DNA of 64,000 nucleotides from Luminiphilus sp051201685 (GTDB lineage: Bacteria > Pseudomonadota > Gammaproteobacteria > Pseudomonadales > Halieaceae). The first letter of the stretch is position 1. Each line of letters starts with the position of its first letter. Below the pieces are notes generated by a model, which made no database searches, was not told the origin of the DNA, and saw only the letters and a program-made list of their open reading frames with translations. Positions 46,583-55,785 of this stretch are shown here, in pieces. Location: positions 1,488,001 to 1,552,000 of the forward strand of contig NZ_CP179213.1 of assembly GCF_051201685.1 (NCBI RefSeq), read 5' to 3'. The translations under genes were made by a program, and so were the position numbers.

Positions 46583-47553
46583 TGGTTCGCCTCCATCATA
46601 GGATCAACGACAGGTACCGCGTCGATAACAGGGTAGGCCGGCGCAATACCGTGTTTCACACCCCAGAGATACCAGTTTTCTACAACTGTTCCAGTTAGCA
46701 GAATGCCTATGCCACCGGTTATCACGGTCAGTACTGCAAACCACCATGCCCAGCGGTGAATGGATTCCATTGAGGCGTTAAACCCCATGCACCAGCGCCA
46801 GTAAAGCATTGACCGTTCGCCCGCTGTACCGATATCGGTGACTTGGTCGATCTCGCGATCGCCGCCATAACGACTGACCGCCAAAATGGTTGCCCCGTGC
46901 ATGGCGAACAAAATAGCTGACCCGTAAAGGAAAGCGATTGAAAGCATGTGGAAGGGGTTGTAGAACAAGTTGCCGTAGCGCATCGAGAAAGCAGCGGTCC
47001 AGTCTAAGTGCGGGAAGATGCCAAAGGGCACAGCCTCGCTCCAGCTACCCATGAGGATGGGTCGGATAAAACCGAGTACCAGGTATAACCAAATAGCCGC
47101 AGCAAATGCCCAAGCAAGATAGTTGCTCATGCCTAAGTTTCTGGAAATGGTGAATGTTCGCCACCACCAGAGCAGAATTGACGCGGTCAGGAAAAATCCG
47201 GCCATCAACCACCAGCCACCATCATTTAGCGGAGGAATACCCAGGCCATACTCCGGGGGTGGTGGCTCTAATGCGAGCCAGGGTAATTGACGAATAAATT
47301 CGATGGGGTCCCAGTTGACTGAGGCCCACATGTTTAGACCAATGATCTCAAAGGCTATGAAGCCGCACAGGAAGGCGAGAAAGCCTGATGGTCCTAAATA
47401 AATAGGCCCAATTTGTGCATCACCGAGCTTACCGGCAATCCAGCTGTGAATGGGTCCGCCCATTCGGTGCTCTTCATCCTTGCCGATGGGTACTCCAGGA
47501 TAATCCGGAGCGTCGGCCTGAACCTGTGTGAAAATATTCTGATATTCAATCAT
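46579..47553 (-). CDS. pufM: Photosynthetic reaction centre M subunit
   Basis: This membrane subunit binds the special pair, quinone and iron. The 324-residue protein has five membrane helices. The conserved FPHLDWTAAFSMRYGNLFYNPFHMLSIAFLYGSAILFAMHGATIL holds pigment- and iron-binding histidines, and WRWCMGFNASMESIHRWAWW follows. The gene begins 14 bases after pufL and ends overlapping pufC. Confidence 0.98.
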   Translation of the reverse strand: MIEYQNIFTQVQADAPDYPGVPIGKDEEHRMGGPIHSWIAGKLGDAQIGPIYLGPSGFLAFLCGFIAFEIIGLNMWASVNWDPIEFIRQLPWLALEPPPPEYGLGIPPLNDGGWWLMAGFFLTASILLWWWRTFTISRNLGMSNYLAWAFAAAIWLYLVLGFIRPILMGSWSEAVPFGIFPHLDWTAAFSMRYGNLFYNPFHMLSIAFLYGSAILFAMHGATILAVSRYGGDREIDQVTDIGTAGERSMLYWRWCMGFNASMESIHRWAWWFAVLTVITGGIGILLTGTVVENWYLWGVKHGIAPAYPVIDAVPVVDPMMEANQ

Positions 47554-47567
47554 GATTCAGTCTCTCC

Positions 47568-48392
47568 TCAATTCCAGATGGGCAGTTCAAGCCACCAGTT
47601 CCACCATTCCGGCCATCCTCTGGTCCAGAATGGGCCACTGATTACAATGCACACAGCGCTCCAGAATGCTGCGCCCAGTGCTACGAACAGGCCTAAACGG
47701 TGAATGCCAAGGGCTCCGATCGAGTAGCCAATGTCATCGCGGAAAAATGTATTTTCATGCTCGCCGGTCTTAACCTTCTCGCCATCCCGAGGGTCGGTGG
47801 CCATAAGGATCAGTGATCCGTGCATTGATAGCGCCATTGCCGTAGTGAAGAAGAACGTAATGGCGATCATGTGTGCAGGGTTGTAGTGAAAATGCAAAAA
47901 CTGGTAGCCGACGTTTGATACCCAATCGAGATGGCTAAGAATGCCGTAGGGGAAGCCGTGACCCCATGCACCGAGAAGCATGGGGCGAATCACAACCAAA
48001 GTAACGTAGGCGAGAACAGCGTAGCTAAAGGCAAAGGGAATGTGCAGTCCCATGCCTAGTTTCCGTGCGATTTCTACCTGTCTGAGTATCCAAGAGACAA
48101 AGGCACCAATGGCACAAATGGTGATTAGTTGCCAGGCGCCCCCTTCCGCGAAGGGTGCAACCCCCAATCCATAGGATAAATCTGGCGGTGCGATGTTGAT
48201 GCGCCAAATGTTCCAGGTGTCACCCATGGATGCGCCAACCAAAATAAGCGCAGTTCCAAGCAGGGCGAAGAAGGCTGTGCTGACCCCGAAGAAGCCGACG
48301 TAAAATGGCCCCACCCAGAAGTCAAAGAGGTCTCCTCCAACCAACGTGCCACCCCTGACACGGTACTTCCTCTCAAAACTCAGTAATGACAT
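47568..48392 (-). CDS. pufL: Photosynthetic reaction centre L subunit
   Basis: This is the partner of PufM in the reaction-centre core. The 274-residue protein has five membrane helices. The family stretch HLDWVSNVGYQFLHFHYNPAHMIAITFFFTTAMALSMHGSLIL is present, with the pigment- and iron-binding histidines, as is the N-terminal ALLSFERKYRVRGGTL pattern. In this cluster pufL follows a small pufQ-like gene rather than pufBA. Confidence 0.98.
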   Translation of the reverse strand: MSLLSFERKYRVRGGTLVGGDLFDFWVGPFYVGFFGVSTAFFALLGTALILVGASMGDTWNIWRINIAPPDLSYGLGVAPFAEGGAWQLITICAIGAFVSWILRQVEIARKLGMGLHIPFAFSYAVLAYVTLVVIRPMLLGAWGHGFPYGILSHLDWVSNVGYQFLHFHYNPAHMIAITFFFTTAMALSMHGSLILMATDPRDGEKVKTGEHENTFFRDDIGYSIGALGIHRLGLFVALGAAFWSAVCIVISGPFWTRGWPEWWNWWLELPIWN

Positions 48393-48417
48393 GTTATGTC
48401 CCTCAATCCCTGTGCGT

Positions 48418-48476
48418 CGCTATCAATAGCGTGCCGCGGGTTATTACTTCTCGGTAGGTACGACTCTCGGTCGTGC
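48418..48476 (-). other. Two hairpins in the pufL leader
   Basis: CGCTA-TCAA-TAGCG (48418-48431) and GTACGAC-TCTCG-GTCGTGC (48458-48476, with one G-U pair) lie between the pufQ-like gene and pufL. They could be RNA processing or stability elements. Confidence 0.45.
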
Positions 48477-48483
48477 CTGTTGT

Positions 48484-48708
48484 TCAGACGTGCATAAAGG
48501 CGTAGGGAACCACGCCGTAAGCCGCCTTTTTTGCTGCCTGAAAGCAGCTTTCACCGGGTGAAGCGTGGGCAACTGACTGAAAAGTCAATCGACACATCAC
48601 TGCACCTATGAAAAACCAACAAAAAGCTACGCTTAGCAACAGTCGAAATTGCAGTTGCTCCCCGAACGATTGCTGATGTCCTTTTTGCCCTGATGAATGA
48701 TTCATCAT
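48484..48708 (-). CDS. Small single-helix protein, possible PufQ
   Basis: This 74-residue protein has one membrane helix (about 26-43, LLLSVAFCWFFIGAVMC) and a tail ending VVPYAFMHV. It lies 15 bases past the bchZ stop and just before pufL, the place pufQ takes in several purple bacteria. PufQ proteins share this size, topology and a proline-containing C-terminal tail. The match is by layout and general pattern only, so I leave the symbol blank. GGGAG lies upstream of the two adjacent ATGs (48708 and 48705). Confidence 0.6.
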   Translation of the reverse strand: MMNHSSGQKGHQQSFGEQLQFRLLLSVAFCWFFIGAVMCRLTFQSVAHASPGESCFQAAKKAAYGVVPYAFMHV

Positions 48709-48723
48709 ATTTCTCCCTCGCGG

Positions 48724-50166
48724 TCAGGCTGCATTACCGGTCTTAACCTCAAGACCCGCACGCAGCACATGTTCTTTGCTCACAGCATCTGCACCTTGGT
48801 GCCTAGCTGAGTGTTCCGCAGCATCACGGATTCGTTTTCCTGCGGAAATTCGTACCAATATCGGCTGCCTGGCAACCAACGTTTCTAATGTTTTTTCTGC
48901 ATCATCCGCCCAGCGCAGTGCCATACGTGCAGGTGTCGCCTCAACGGCATCCATTTCGGTGCCAAGCGGTAGAATGTGGAACAAGGCGTCGAATAGAGCG
49001 TTACAAACTTCCTGTAGTAAATAGGTGGCTCCGCTGTAACCCATGAAGGGGGTTCCCGTATGGCGTCGAATAATCGTGCCCGGTAGGGAGGCTGGAATGT
49101 AAATGCTCTTTCCGCCTAATTCTGCGAGGTACATGCGTTCGTTATAGCTACCAAACAGGATAAGGGGTGAGGTCTCTGCAATTGTCTGACGAATCGTTTC
49201 GTTGTCAGGTTTTACACCGGGTTTGCGTGAAAAGTGAAAAGCGCAGGGAAGGCCTAGCTCATCCTCTAAAAAATGTCTCACGCCTCGGGTATATGTTTCC
49301 GTGGCGGCGATACCAAAGTTGGCAGTCCCAAAGAAATCTTGGGTTACAGAGCGCCATAAATCCCAGACGGGCTTCAACGTAGTGTGGCGTTCTTGTTCGA
49401 TGAAGGGTTCGGGGTCTAAACCGAGCTCTTCGCCGAGTGCACGTAAAAATTTGGTGGTGCTGTGCAGCCCGAAGGGCGCCTGAAACCAGGGCTTTTCTAG
49501 GGCCTGACAGAGCTTTGAGCCAAATTCCCGGTACATACACACGTTGGCGTCAGCGTCGCCTAGCGAAGGTATGTCATCGAGGTGGCAGCCCAGAGGAAAA
49601 ACACGGTTGACCCGCGCGCCCATTCCCTCGACTAATCTGACAATTTCGGCTTGGTCGGATGCGGTGTTGAAATAACCGTAAGCGGGTCCGATGATATTGA
49701 CCAAAGGTACGGCATTTTCCTTGGTAGCTTTACGTTTCTTCTTTTTCCCGCCGTACTGATCCCACAGCCAGACCAGGGCGCGATCTGCACTTTGCCATTG
49801 ATCCTCGTCGATGGTTCTGGGCAAAAAACGCTTTATGTTGGTATCTGCCGGGGTAACACCTCCGCCAATCATTTCTGCAATGGATCCGGTTACAACGACG
49901 CTTGGGCGCTCTGCATCTAGAGTCTGATGGGCACGGCGCAGCGCGCCTTCGGTTCCTTTCTGTCCAAGCTCTTCCTCAGCAAGCCCAGTAACAACGATAG
50001 GGAGCTCGTGGGGTGGCAAACCATCGGTGTAGTGAAGCACCGAGGTAACGGGCAGGTTTTCGCAGCCCACTGGGCCGTCAATAATTACCTGCAGTCCTTT
50101 TACCGCAGTGAACACATATACCGAGCCCCAGTAGCCGCCCGCTCTGTCATGATCAAAGACGAGCAT
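48724..50166 (-). CDS. bchZ: Chlorophyllide reductase subunit Z
   Basis: With BchX and BchY this nitrogenase-like complex reduces ring B of chlorophyllide, giving the bacteriochlorin. The 480-residue protein has the cysteine context DGPVGCENLPVTSVLHYTDGLP and a C-terminal region MALRWADDAEKTLETLVARQPILVRISAGKRIRDAAE. Its start overlaps the bchY stop by one base (TGATG form). It lies in the bchCXYZ-puf superoperon arrangement seen in many purple bacteria. Confidence 0.96.
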   Translation of the reverse strand: MLVFDHDRAGGYWGSVYVFTAVKGLQVIIDGPVGCENLPVTSVLHYTDGLPPHELPIVVTGLAEEELGQKGTEGALRRAHQTLDAERPSVVVTGSIAEMIGGGVTPADTNIKRFLPRTIDEDQWQSADRALVWLWDQYGGKKKKRKATKENAVPLVNIIGPAYGYFNTASDQAEIVRLVEGMGARVNRVFPLGCHLDDIPSLGDADANVCMYREFGSKLCQALEKPWFQAPFGLHSTTKFLRALGEELGLDPEPFIEQERHTTLKPVWDLWRSVTQDFFGTANFGIAATETYTRGVRHFLEDELGLPCAFHFSRKPGVKPDNETIRQTIAETSPLILFGSYNERMYLAELGGKSIYIPASLPGTIIRRHTGTPFMGYSGATYLLQEVCNALFDALFHILPLGTEMDAVEATPARMALRWADDAEKTLETLVARQPILVRISAGKRIRDAAEHSARHQGADAVSKEHVLRAGLEVKTGNAA

Positions 50167-51665
50167 CAGGCAACCTCCCTCGTTTTGATCAGGCCCGACC
50201 GGTTGATGGTGTCTTCAGTCCAAACACCGGCAGCATCGCCTGAGCCAACGCCCTCAAAGAATGAGTCCATGGCATCAAAGCGCGCTTTGTTGTTCACCGC
50301 TGTGTTAATCACCTGACTGAGCGAACCCGCTCCAGCAGGACCCATAAGCGGTCGAGCAGAAATTAAGTTCGTGAAATACAGTGAAGGCACGCCTTTCTGC
50401 TTTGCGTGTTGCACGACCGGCGTGGTGCCGATGGCAAGGTCTGGTTCAAATGCGTCTACAGCACAGGTATCGTCTTCGAGCGAAGCTCGAAATTTAACGG
50501 TGACGCCATGTGCCTCAAGCCATTCTTTATCGTGCGCATTCCATTGTGTGCCGGGACAGGCACTGCCGACATAACGCAGGTCCGCGCCACTCTCGACAAG
50601 TAAGCGGCCGACGAGTAATTCAGAGCCCTCATAACCCGAGAGCGTCATGCGCGCTTTGATTGGGTTTGCAGCAATGGCCTCGGTAATCGATTTCCGCAGC
50701 GTGTCGCGATGCTTAGTCATCACATCGGCAGGCGTGCCTAGAGCGGTGCCTATGGCGGTAAGCCATTCGGCAGTGCCTTCAGCACCGACAGGGGCGGAGC
50801 CAATAACGGGTTTACCCGCTGCGACGAACTCTCGATTACAGGCGCTGTAGAAAGGGTGGAGCATGGCGACTAAGCTGCTGTCTAACGCGGCGTAAAGCTC
50901 TCGCCATTCCCGCGTGGGAACAACAGGACCAGCGCTTGCGCCCAGTGGCGCCAGTAATCTATCGATCACAATTGCGTCGACAGGAAAGATTTCGCCCAAC
51001 AGTGCAATTGAAGGCTTGCTGTCCCGGGACTCAAGGCTCGTGGGGCGAGCCACAGGGCCAGCGGACACCTCGGAACGCGCATACTTAAGCATAGCTGCAG
51101 CCAATACATCTTTCGCTTCAGCATGAGTGGGGACGCCAAAGCCTGGGACATCAATGCCAATAATCCGTACGCCGTTAATGGATTTTGGTAGCAGATCTAA
51201 TGGAACGCCTGATGCGGTAGGCACGCAAAGATTGATCACGACCACTGCATCATATTTGGCAGGGTCAGCTAAGGTATGGACTGACTCTCTAATATCTTCA
51301 AAGAGTTTTCCGGTAACGAGGGACTCAGAATCAAAGGGTACGTACCCTACGGTTCGACGTGCGCCATAAAAGTGTGAGGTAAACGTCAATCCGTAGACAC
51401 AGCAGGCTGAGCCACTCAGGACTGTTGCCGTGCGCTGCATTCTCAGGCCAACCCTTAAGGATCCAAATGCGGGACACATGCTTTGAGGCTGGTCGTGAGG
51501 TCCTACGGGGTAGTCTTTAGCGTACTGATCGAGTGTTTCTTGATTGGCCTGACCTGCCGCTTGATCACGCAGGGTTCGGGAGCTTCCAGCACAGCCTGGT
51601 GCATCGGTCGCATCCTCTGTCACCAGTGGAATAGTTTCCGGACTATTTGATGCGTGATCAGACAT
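50166..51665 (-). CDS. bchY: Chlorophyllide reductase subunit Y
   Basis: This is the second catalytic subunit of chlorophyllide reductase. Family features are PQSMCPAFGSLRVGLRMQRTATVLSGSACCVYGLTF, with the cluster-ligand cysteines, and SHFYGARRTVGYVPFDSE. I chose the ATG at 51665 (MSDHASNSPETIP), which overlaps the bchX stop; the frame extends 11 codons further upstream. The protein is about 499 residues. Confidence 0.95.
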   Translation of the reverse strand: MSDHASNSPETIPLVTEDATDAPGCAGSSRTLRDQAAGQANQETLDQYAKDYPVGPHDQPQSMCPAFGSLRVGLRMQRTATVLSGSACCVYGLTFTSHFYGARRTVGYVPFDSESLVTGKLFEDIRESVHTLADPAKYDAVVVINLCVPTASGVPLDLLPKSINGVRIIGIDVPGFGVPTHAEAKDVLAAAMLKYARSEVSAGPVARPTSLESRDSKPSIALLGEIFPVDAIVIDRLLAPLGASAGPVVPTREWRELYAALDSSLVAMLHPFYSACNREFVAAGKPVIGSAPVGAEGTAEWLTAIGTALGTPADVMTKHRDTLRKSITEAIAANPIKARMTLSGYEGSELLVGRLLVESGADLRYVGSACPGTQWNAHDKEWLEAHGVTVKFRASLEDDTCAVDAFEPDLAIGTTPVVQHAKQKGVPSLYFTNLISARPLMGPAGAGSLSQVINTAVNNKARFDAMDSFFEGVGSGDAAGVWTEDTINRSGLIKTREVA

Positions 51666-52653
51666 TGTCGTAGACGACCTCAAGGGAAGGCTGCTCAAGC
51701 TTTGTTACATCGCAGAGGTCTGCGAGGGTTGCCGGTTGCAACACCACATTGCGTCCAACCGTATCGCCATCGAAAAGTTCTAGAAGGCCGTCTTGTGTCA
51801 GTGGAGCCGGTTGGGCTGGTGGTGCTTCGGCCACGTTGCTGGCCAAACCTGCAAAGAGGGATCCCCACTCACTTTCTGGTGTACCTATGATTTCGTAGTT
51901 GGCGCTTTTGCGTCGAATATCGTCATTGGCCGGTATCGAGGCTAATTCGGGAATGCCTACTGCCTCGCAGAACGCTTGAGCTTCACCGCTACCGTCGTCT
52001 TTGTTGGTGACCATGCCTGCGACACCGACGTTCCCGCCCAATTTTCGGAAATACTCGACCGCAGAGCAGACGTTGTTTGCCACGTACAAGGATTGAAGGT
52101 CGTTGGAGGCGACCACAATCACTTTTTGGCACATGTCTCTCGCGATCGGAAGGCCAAAGCCGCCGCAAACCACGTCGCCTAAAAAGTCGAGCAAAACATA
52201 GTCGAAATCCCAATCATGAAAGCCCAGTTTTTCGAGGGTTTCAAAGCCGTGGATGATGCCTCGGCCACCACAGCCTCGTCCGACTTCAGGACCACCAAGT
52301 TCCATGGCATAAACGCCGTCGCGCTTAAAACAAACGTCTTCTACTCTGACTTCGTCTCCCGCCGCTTTTTTGGCAGCCGCGGTCTCAATAATGGTTGGAC
52401 AGGCTTTGCCACCAAAGAGCAGTGATGTGGTGTCACTTTTTGGATCGCAGCCTATCAGCAACACCTTTTTGCCTTGCTGCGCCATCATGTAAGACAGGTT
52501 AGAAAGCGTAAAACTCTTGCCAATGCCACCTTTCCCATAAATTGCAATAATTTGGGTTTTCGGGGCTTCTGCGGTAGAGCTGGCAATCATGTCAGCGCGT
52601 TCGCCGCTAGCCTCTAGGCCTGGGTCATAGACTTGTGCTTCGCTGGGACTCAT
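51658..52653 (-). CDS. bchX: Chlorophyllide reductase iron protein
   Basis: This NifH-like ATPase donates electrons to BchYZ. The 331-residue protein has the P-loop AIYGKGGIGKSFTLSN and the two cluster cysteines in GRGCGGRG and GDVVCGGFG. It differs from BchL by the acidic N-terminal tail and C-terminal extension usual for BchX. Its start overlaps the bchC stop (ATGA-type). Confidence 0.96.
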   Translation of the reverse strand: MSPSEAQVYDPGLEASGERADMIASSTAEAPKTQIIAIYGKGGIGKSFTLSNLSYMMAQQGKKVLLIGCDPKSDTTSLLFGGKACPTIIETAAAKKAAGDEVRVEDVCFKRDGVYAMELGGPEVGRGCGGRGIIHGFETLEKLGFHDWDFDYVLLDFLGDVVCGGFGLPIARDMCQKVIVVASNDLQSLYVANNVCSAVEYFRKLGGNVGVAGMVTNKDDGSGEAQAFCEAVGIPELASIPANDDIRRKSANYEIIGTPESEWGSLFAGLASNVAEAPPAQPAPLTQDGLLELFDGDTVGRNVVLQPATLADLCDVTKLEQPSLEVVYDNV

Positions 52654-53597
52654 ACGGCCCTCCAGTCAAGAATCATTTTTAAGCAATGGGGGTCAGAAAA
52701 CGCTTTGTCATAGGCGGGTGCAGCGTTTTGTGCGGTGTATTGATGCGTGATGAGATCCAGGACCTCAATCCGATTTTCAGTGAGCAGGCTCCGGGCAAAT
52801 TCGAGGTCCGCAGGTTGCCACTCTGCAGCGATGCGCAACGTCGCCTCGGCCATAAATGCAACGGGGAAATCAAACTGAATGGGCTTGTGATAAAACCCTG
52901 CCAAAACAATCCATCCGCCTTTGCTGAGGCATGGCAGCAGTGCTTCTAAGATTGAAGCGTCACCGGATACGTCACAAATTCGCTCATAGCGATTGTTTGC
53001 ATCGTCCTTGGGATCGATAACGGAGTAGGGCGTATTCCCTTCTCGGCGGGCTGGATTTTGCTCCCATACACGCAAATCTTTAGCGCCCATGGATTGGCAA
53101 ATTCTGGCGACGAGACGCCCCAATACACCGTGACCAATAATGAGTTGAGGTAGCTCATCATTTTCAAAACGTCTAATCGCGTGTACTGCCGTTGCGATGA
53201 GCGCAAGGAGTACCCCTTCAGATCCGGTGTCGGGTGTCAGCGGAATGAGCCGCGCTGAGTCGACAACCAAGGTCTTTGCAGCACCCCCGAAGAGCCCAGC
53301 GACATCCTCGAAGCCTCGACTTCCGGGGACGAATACAACACTACCGGGGGCTATTTTTGATTCACTACCCGCATCGATGACTCGACCCACACTTTCGTAA
53401 CCGGGGACGAGGGGGTAGTTGAGCCCGGGAAACTGTGGCATGCGTCCGTCCCAGAGCAGGCGTTCAGTGCCAGTGCTAATGCCTGACCAATCTATTTCGA
53501 CGAGGCAGTCAGCGGCGTCACAGTTAGGAAGCCCAACCTCGCGTAGCGAGAGGTTCCCGGGTGACTCAAAAACTACAGCTGTTGCTACCTGGCTCAT
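52650..53597 (-). CDS. bchC: 3-hydroxyethyl-bacteriochlorophyllide a dehydrogenase
   Basis: This zinc-type alcohol dehydrogenase relative oxidises the C3 hydroxyethyl group to acetyl. The 315-residue protein shows the family pattern WSGISTGTERLLWDGRMPQFPGLNYPLVPGYESVGRV and a Rossmann region around LIIGHGVLGRLVARICQSMGA. GGAG lies seven bases before the ATG. It is the first gene of bchCXYZ-puf. Its upstream region has a consensus PpsR site and a second near-consensus site. Confidence 0.95.
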   Translation of the reverse strand: MSQVATAVVFESPGNLSLREVGLPNCDAADCLVEIDWSGISTGTERLLWDGRMPQFPGLNYPLVPGYESVGRVIDAGSESKIAPGSVVFVPGSRGFEDVAGLFGGAAKTLVVDSARLIPLTPDTGSEGVLLALIATAVHAIRRFENDELPQLIIGHGVLGRLVARICQSMGAKDLRVWEQNPARREGNTPYSVIDPKDDANNRYERICDVSGDASILEALLPCLSKGGWIVLAGFYHKPIQFDFPVAFMAEATLRIAAEWQPADLEFARSLLTENRIEVLDLITHQYTAQNAAPAYDKAFSDPHCLKMILDWRAV

Positions 53598-53608
53598 TCA
53601 AAGGCTCC

Positions 53609-53623
53609 GGAGCTTTAAGCTCC
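53609..53623. repeat. Palindrome in the bchC leader
   Basis: GGAGCTT-T-AAGCTCC lies directly upstream of the bchC ribosome site and could fold as a five-pair hairpin with a five-base loop. Confidence 0.4.
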
Positions 53624-53678
53624 CCTGGCTTCTTGTTATCTGCCTCATTGAAGACAGAAAATTTCTGTTTTCAATAGG

Positions 53679-53696
53679 TGTCAGTTTAAAGAGACA
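53679..53696. promoter_or_regulatory. PpsR site at the bchC promoter (proximal)
   Basis: TGT-CAGTTTAAAGAG-ACA matches TGT-N12-ACA exactly and overlaps the proposed -10 region (TAAACT on the minus strand) of the bchC promoter. Confidence 0.75.
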
Positions 53697-53704
53697 ATTC
53701 AAAC

Positions 53705-53722
53705 TGTCAACAAAAGATTACG
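53705..53722. promoter_or_regulatory. Near-consensus PpsR site and -35 of bchC
   Basis: TGT-N12-ACG matches five of six fixed bases and begins 26 bases from the proximal site. On the minus strand its edge is TTGACA (53710-53705), a perfect -35 element with TAAACT 16 bases further on. The site reaches into the end of crtF. Confidence 0.6.
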
Positions 53723-54872
53723 TATTGATTTTTTCTGCCACAAGTACCCTCACAAGGCTGGGCATAGGGCTTTTTGCCTCTCGAATACGGTTAAACCCTG
53801 CATTGGTCATCATTGATGTGATCTCTTCGGCGCTGCGGGGGCGGCCACTCCCCATTGCCCAAAGGTAAAAACCAAAATAGGTGTGGCCTATCGACTCTGA
53901 TCCGCGAGTATTTGCCATCGGCTCGGCAACGATGAGCTGGCCTCCGGCGGGGAGCGCTTCATAGGTCTTGTTGAGTAAAAGCTGAGCGGGCTGATCGTCA
54001 TGATCGTGCAGGACGCGCACTAAGCTCATAAAGTCGGCATGTTGGGGCAGTGAATCCTCAAACATGTCGCCACCCCGGTACTGCACAGAATGAACTGTCT
54101 CATCATCACCATTGGTGGAGGCGGCTGCTTGCTCAGCGACGGCTGGCAAATCGAAGACAGTGGCTTGTAGGTTGGGGAATCTAGCAACAGCGCGTCGGGC
54201 AAAGGCCCCGGTGCCACCGGCAATGTCGACAAGCTGCTTGCGCGCGCCGAAATTCACGGCGTCTAGCACGTAGTCAGCGATCATTCCTTGAGAGGTTGCC
54301 ATTAGTTCGCTGTAGGCGGCGGGGCTAATGTCACCCGTCTTAACGTCCCCATACGCCCAGTAATTGGCCAGTGCGGTATTGTCACGCTGGCGAAGGAGGG
54401 CGGTAGGATCGGCGAGGTCGGCATACAGGTGCCGGTGATGGTGGACCATTGCAGCAATTCCGGGGTTAGCGAGCATCGCCGCCCCTAACTCACCCAAGCC
54501 CCATACATTGCCTTGGTAGGATTCAAGCAAGCCCAGTCCGTGCGCGGCTTTAAGCAGGGTCAGCAGACCAGGCTCGGCAATTCCAGTTGCTGAAGCGAGC
54601 CTTGCGGTTTGGACGGGCCCCTCGGCTAGCAGGTTTGGAATATCAAGTTCAACAAAAGCGGCCAAAGTTTGGGAGTACACAAACCCGGCGGTAATGTGGT
54701 GGAGCTGGGTCGCCCGCCGATTGGCAATGACTCGGGTGATGGGATTGCGCGCTGCCCATTTTTGAAAGCGGGGATTGGCAATTAATTTATTGCGGTATTG
54801 ATGCCAACGCATTCGCCATGACGTTAAGTGTCTCGGTGCCTCATTGCTCAATAACTGACCCTGTGCCGACAT
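53718..54872 (-). CDS. crtF: Demethylspheroidene/rhodopin O-methyltransferase
   Basis: This SAM-dependent enzyme methylates the tertiary hydroxyl of acyclic carotenoids. The 384-residue protein has the O-methyltransferase family layout: an N-terminal dimerisation region (LHHITAGFVYSQTLAAFVELDIPNLLAEGP) and a SAM domain with LVDIAGGTGAFARRAVARFP. PRSAEEITSMMTNAGF follows near the C-terminus. It starts three bases after the crtE stop, so crtEF form one unit, and its end meets the bchC promoter region. Confidence 0.93.
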   Translation of the reverse strand: MSAQGQLLSNEAPRHLTSWRMRWHQYRNKLIANPRFQKWAARNPITRVIANRRATQLHHITAGFVYSQTLAAFVELDIPNLLAEGPVQTARLASATGIAEPGLLTLLKAAHGLGLLESYQGNVWGLGELGAAMLANPGIAAMVHHHRHLYADLADPTALLRQRDNTALANYWAYGDVKTGDISPAAYSELMATSQGMIADYVLDAVNFGARKQLVDIAGGTGAFARRAVARFPNLQATVFDLPAVAEQAAASTNGDDETVHSVQYRGGDMFEDSLPQHADFMSLVRVLHDHDDQPAQLLLNKTYEALPAGGQLIVAEPMANTRGSESIGHTYFGFYLWAMGSGRPRSAEEITSMMTNAGFNRIREAKSPMPSLVRVLVAEKINT

Positions 54873-54875
54873 AGT

Positions 54876-55754
54876 TTAGGCCGCCGTATGCTTAATACCT
54901 TGAGGGAAAAAGCGGTTTGATTGTTGTTGCACGACTTCGTGCAATAGCGCGCGGCCCTTGCATTCAGGAATGGAGTCGAGCCCCTTTTCGATACAACGCT
55001 CCAGACGTTTTACTGCGCCGTCTAGGCCTAACTGACGCACTGCACTGGGTCTATCAAGTGCAACATCAATGCCCGTTGGCTTGCCTATTGTGGCGGTATC
55101 AGCGATGGCATCCTGTATATCGTCAGCGACCTGATAGGCCTCGCCGATACTATTGCCAAGCTCTCGCCAAGGTTCTGCTGCGACTCCTGCTGCAGCCGCA
55201 CCAGCGCAAGTTGCAGCGACGAATAGAGCGCCTGTTTTCGCCTGATGGTAGTGCTTGAGATCGACCCGAGGTTCACACTCCCAAGCCTGCCCTGCGCAGA
55301 TACCCATTGGTCCGCCGACGCCTGCTGCGACAATGGCTGTGACTTGCGCCATTCGGACTGGATGCGTAACGCTGGAGCCCAGTTGTGCCAGCTGCTGGAA
55401 TGCGGCAACGATGAGAGCGTCTCCCGAGAGCACTGCGATGCGCTGACCAAACTTAGCGTGAAGGGAGGGCTTGCCACGCCGTTCAATCGCGTCATCAAAG
55501 CAGGGGAGGTCGTCGTGGACCAGCGATGCGCAGTGCAGTAGTTCGATAGCCGCTGCGGCTGCAGAGGCCAATCGAGGTTCTGAGTTGCCGTTAGCGAGTG
55601 CCACGGCCAAACAAAGGCGAGGTCGCACCCTGGCGCCTCCAGGGAAAACGGCATAGTCCAGCGCTCTAGCTAATAGCGGCGGGCAGGTCGGCCCTGTTGC
55701 CTCGCGTATGGCAAGCCCAAGGGTGTGTTCACAATCCAGCGACTCTTTCCCCAT
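54876..55754 (-). CDS. crtE: Geranylgeranyl diphosphate synthase
   Basis: This prenyltransferase makes the C20 precursor for carotenoids and for the bacteriochlorophyll tail. The two aspartate-rich motifs are HDDLPCFDD and DDIQD. I chose the ATG at 55754 (MGKESLDCEH), which follows GGAGG at eight bases. Longer readings from 55769 or 55817 exist but would run through the ribosome site and operator. It is divergent from crtC with two PpsR sites between. The protein is about 292 residues. Confidence 0.95.
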   Translation of the reverse strand: MGKESLDCEHTLGLAIREATGPTCPPLLARALDYAVFPGGARVRPRLCLAVALANGNSEPRLASAAAAAIELLHCASLVHDDLPCFDDAIERRGKPSLHAKFGQRIAVLSGDALIVAAFQQLAQLGSSVTHPVRMAQVTAIVAAGVGGPMGICAGQAWECEPRVDLKHYHQAKTGALFVAATCAGAAAAGVAAEPWRELGNSIGEAYQVADDIQDAIADTATIGKPTGIDVALDRPSAVRQLGLDGAVKRLERCIEKGLDSIPECKGRALLHEVVQQQSNRFFPQGIKHTAA

Positions 55755-55785
55755 GGTAACTGCCTCCATTAATGGGAAGGTTTGC

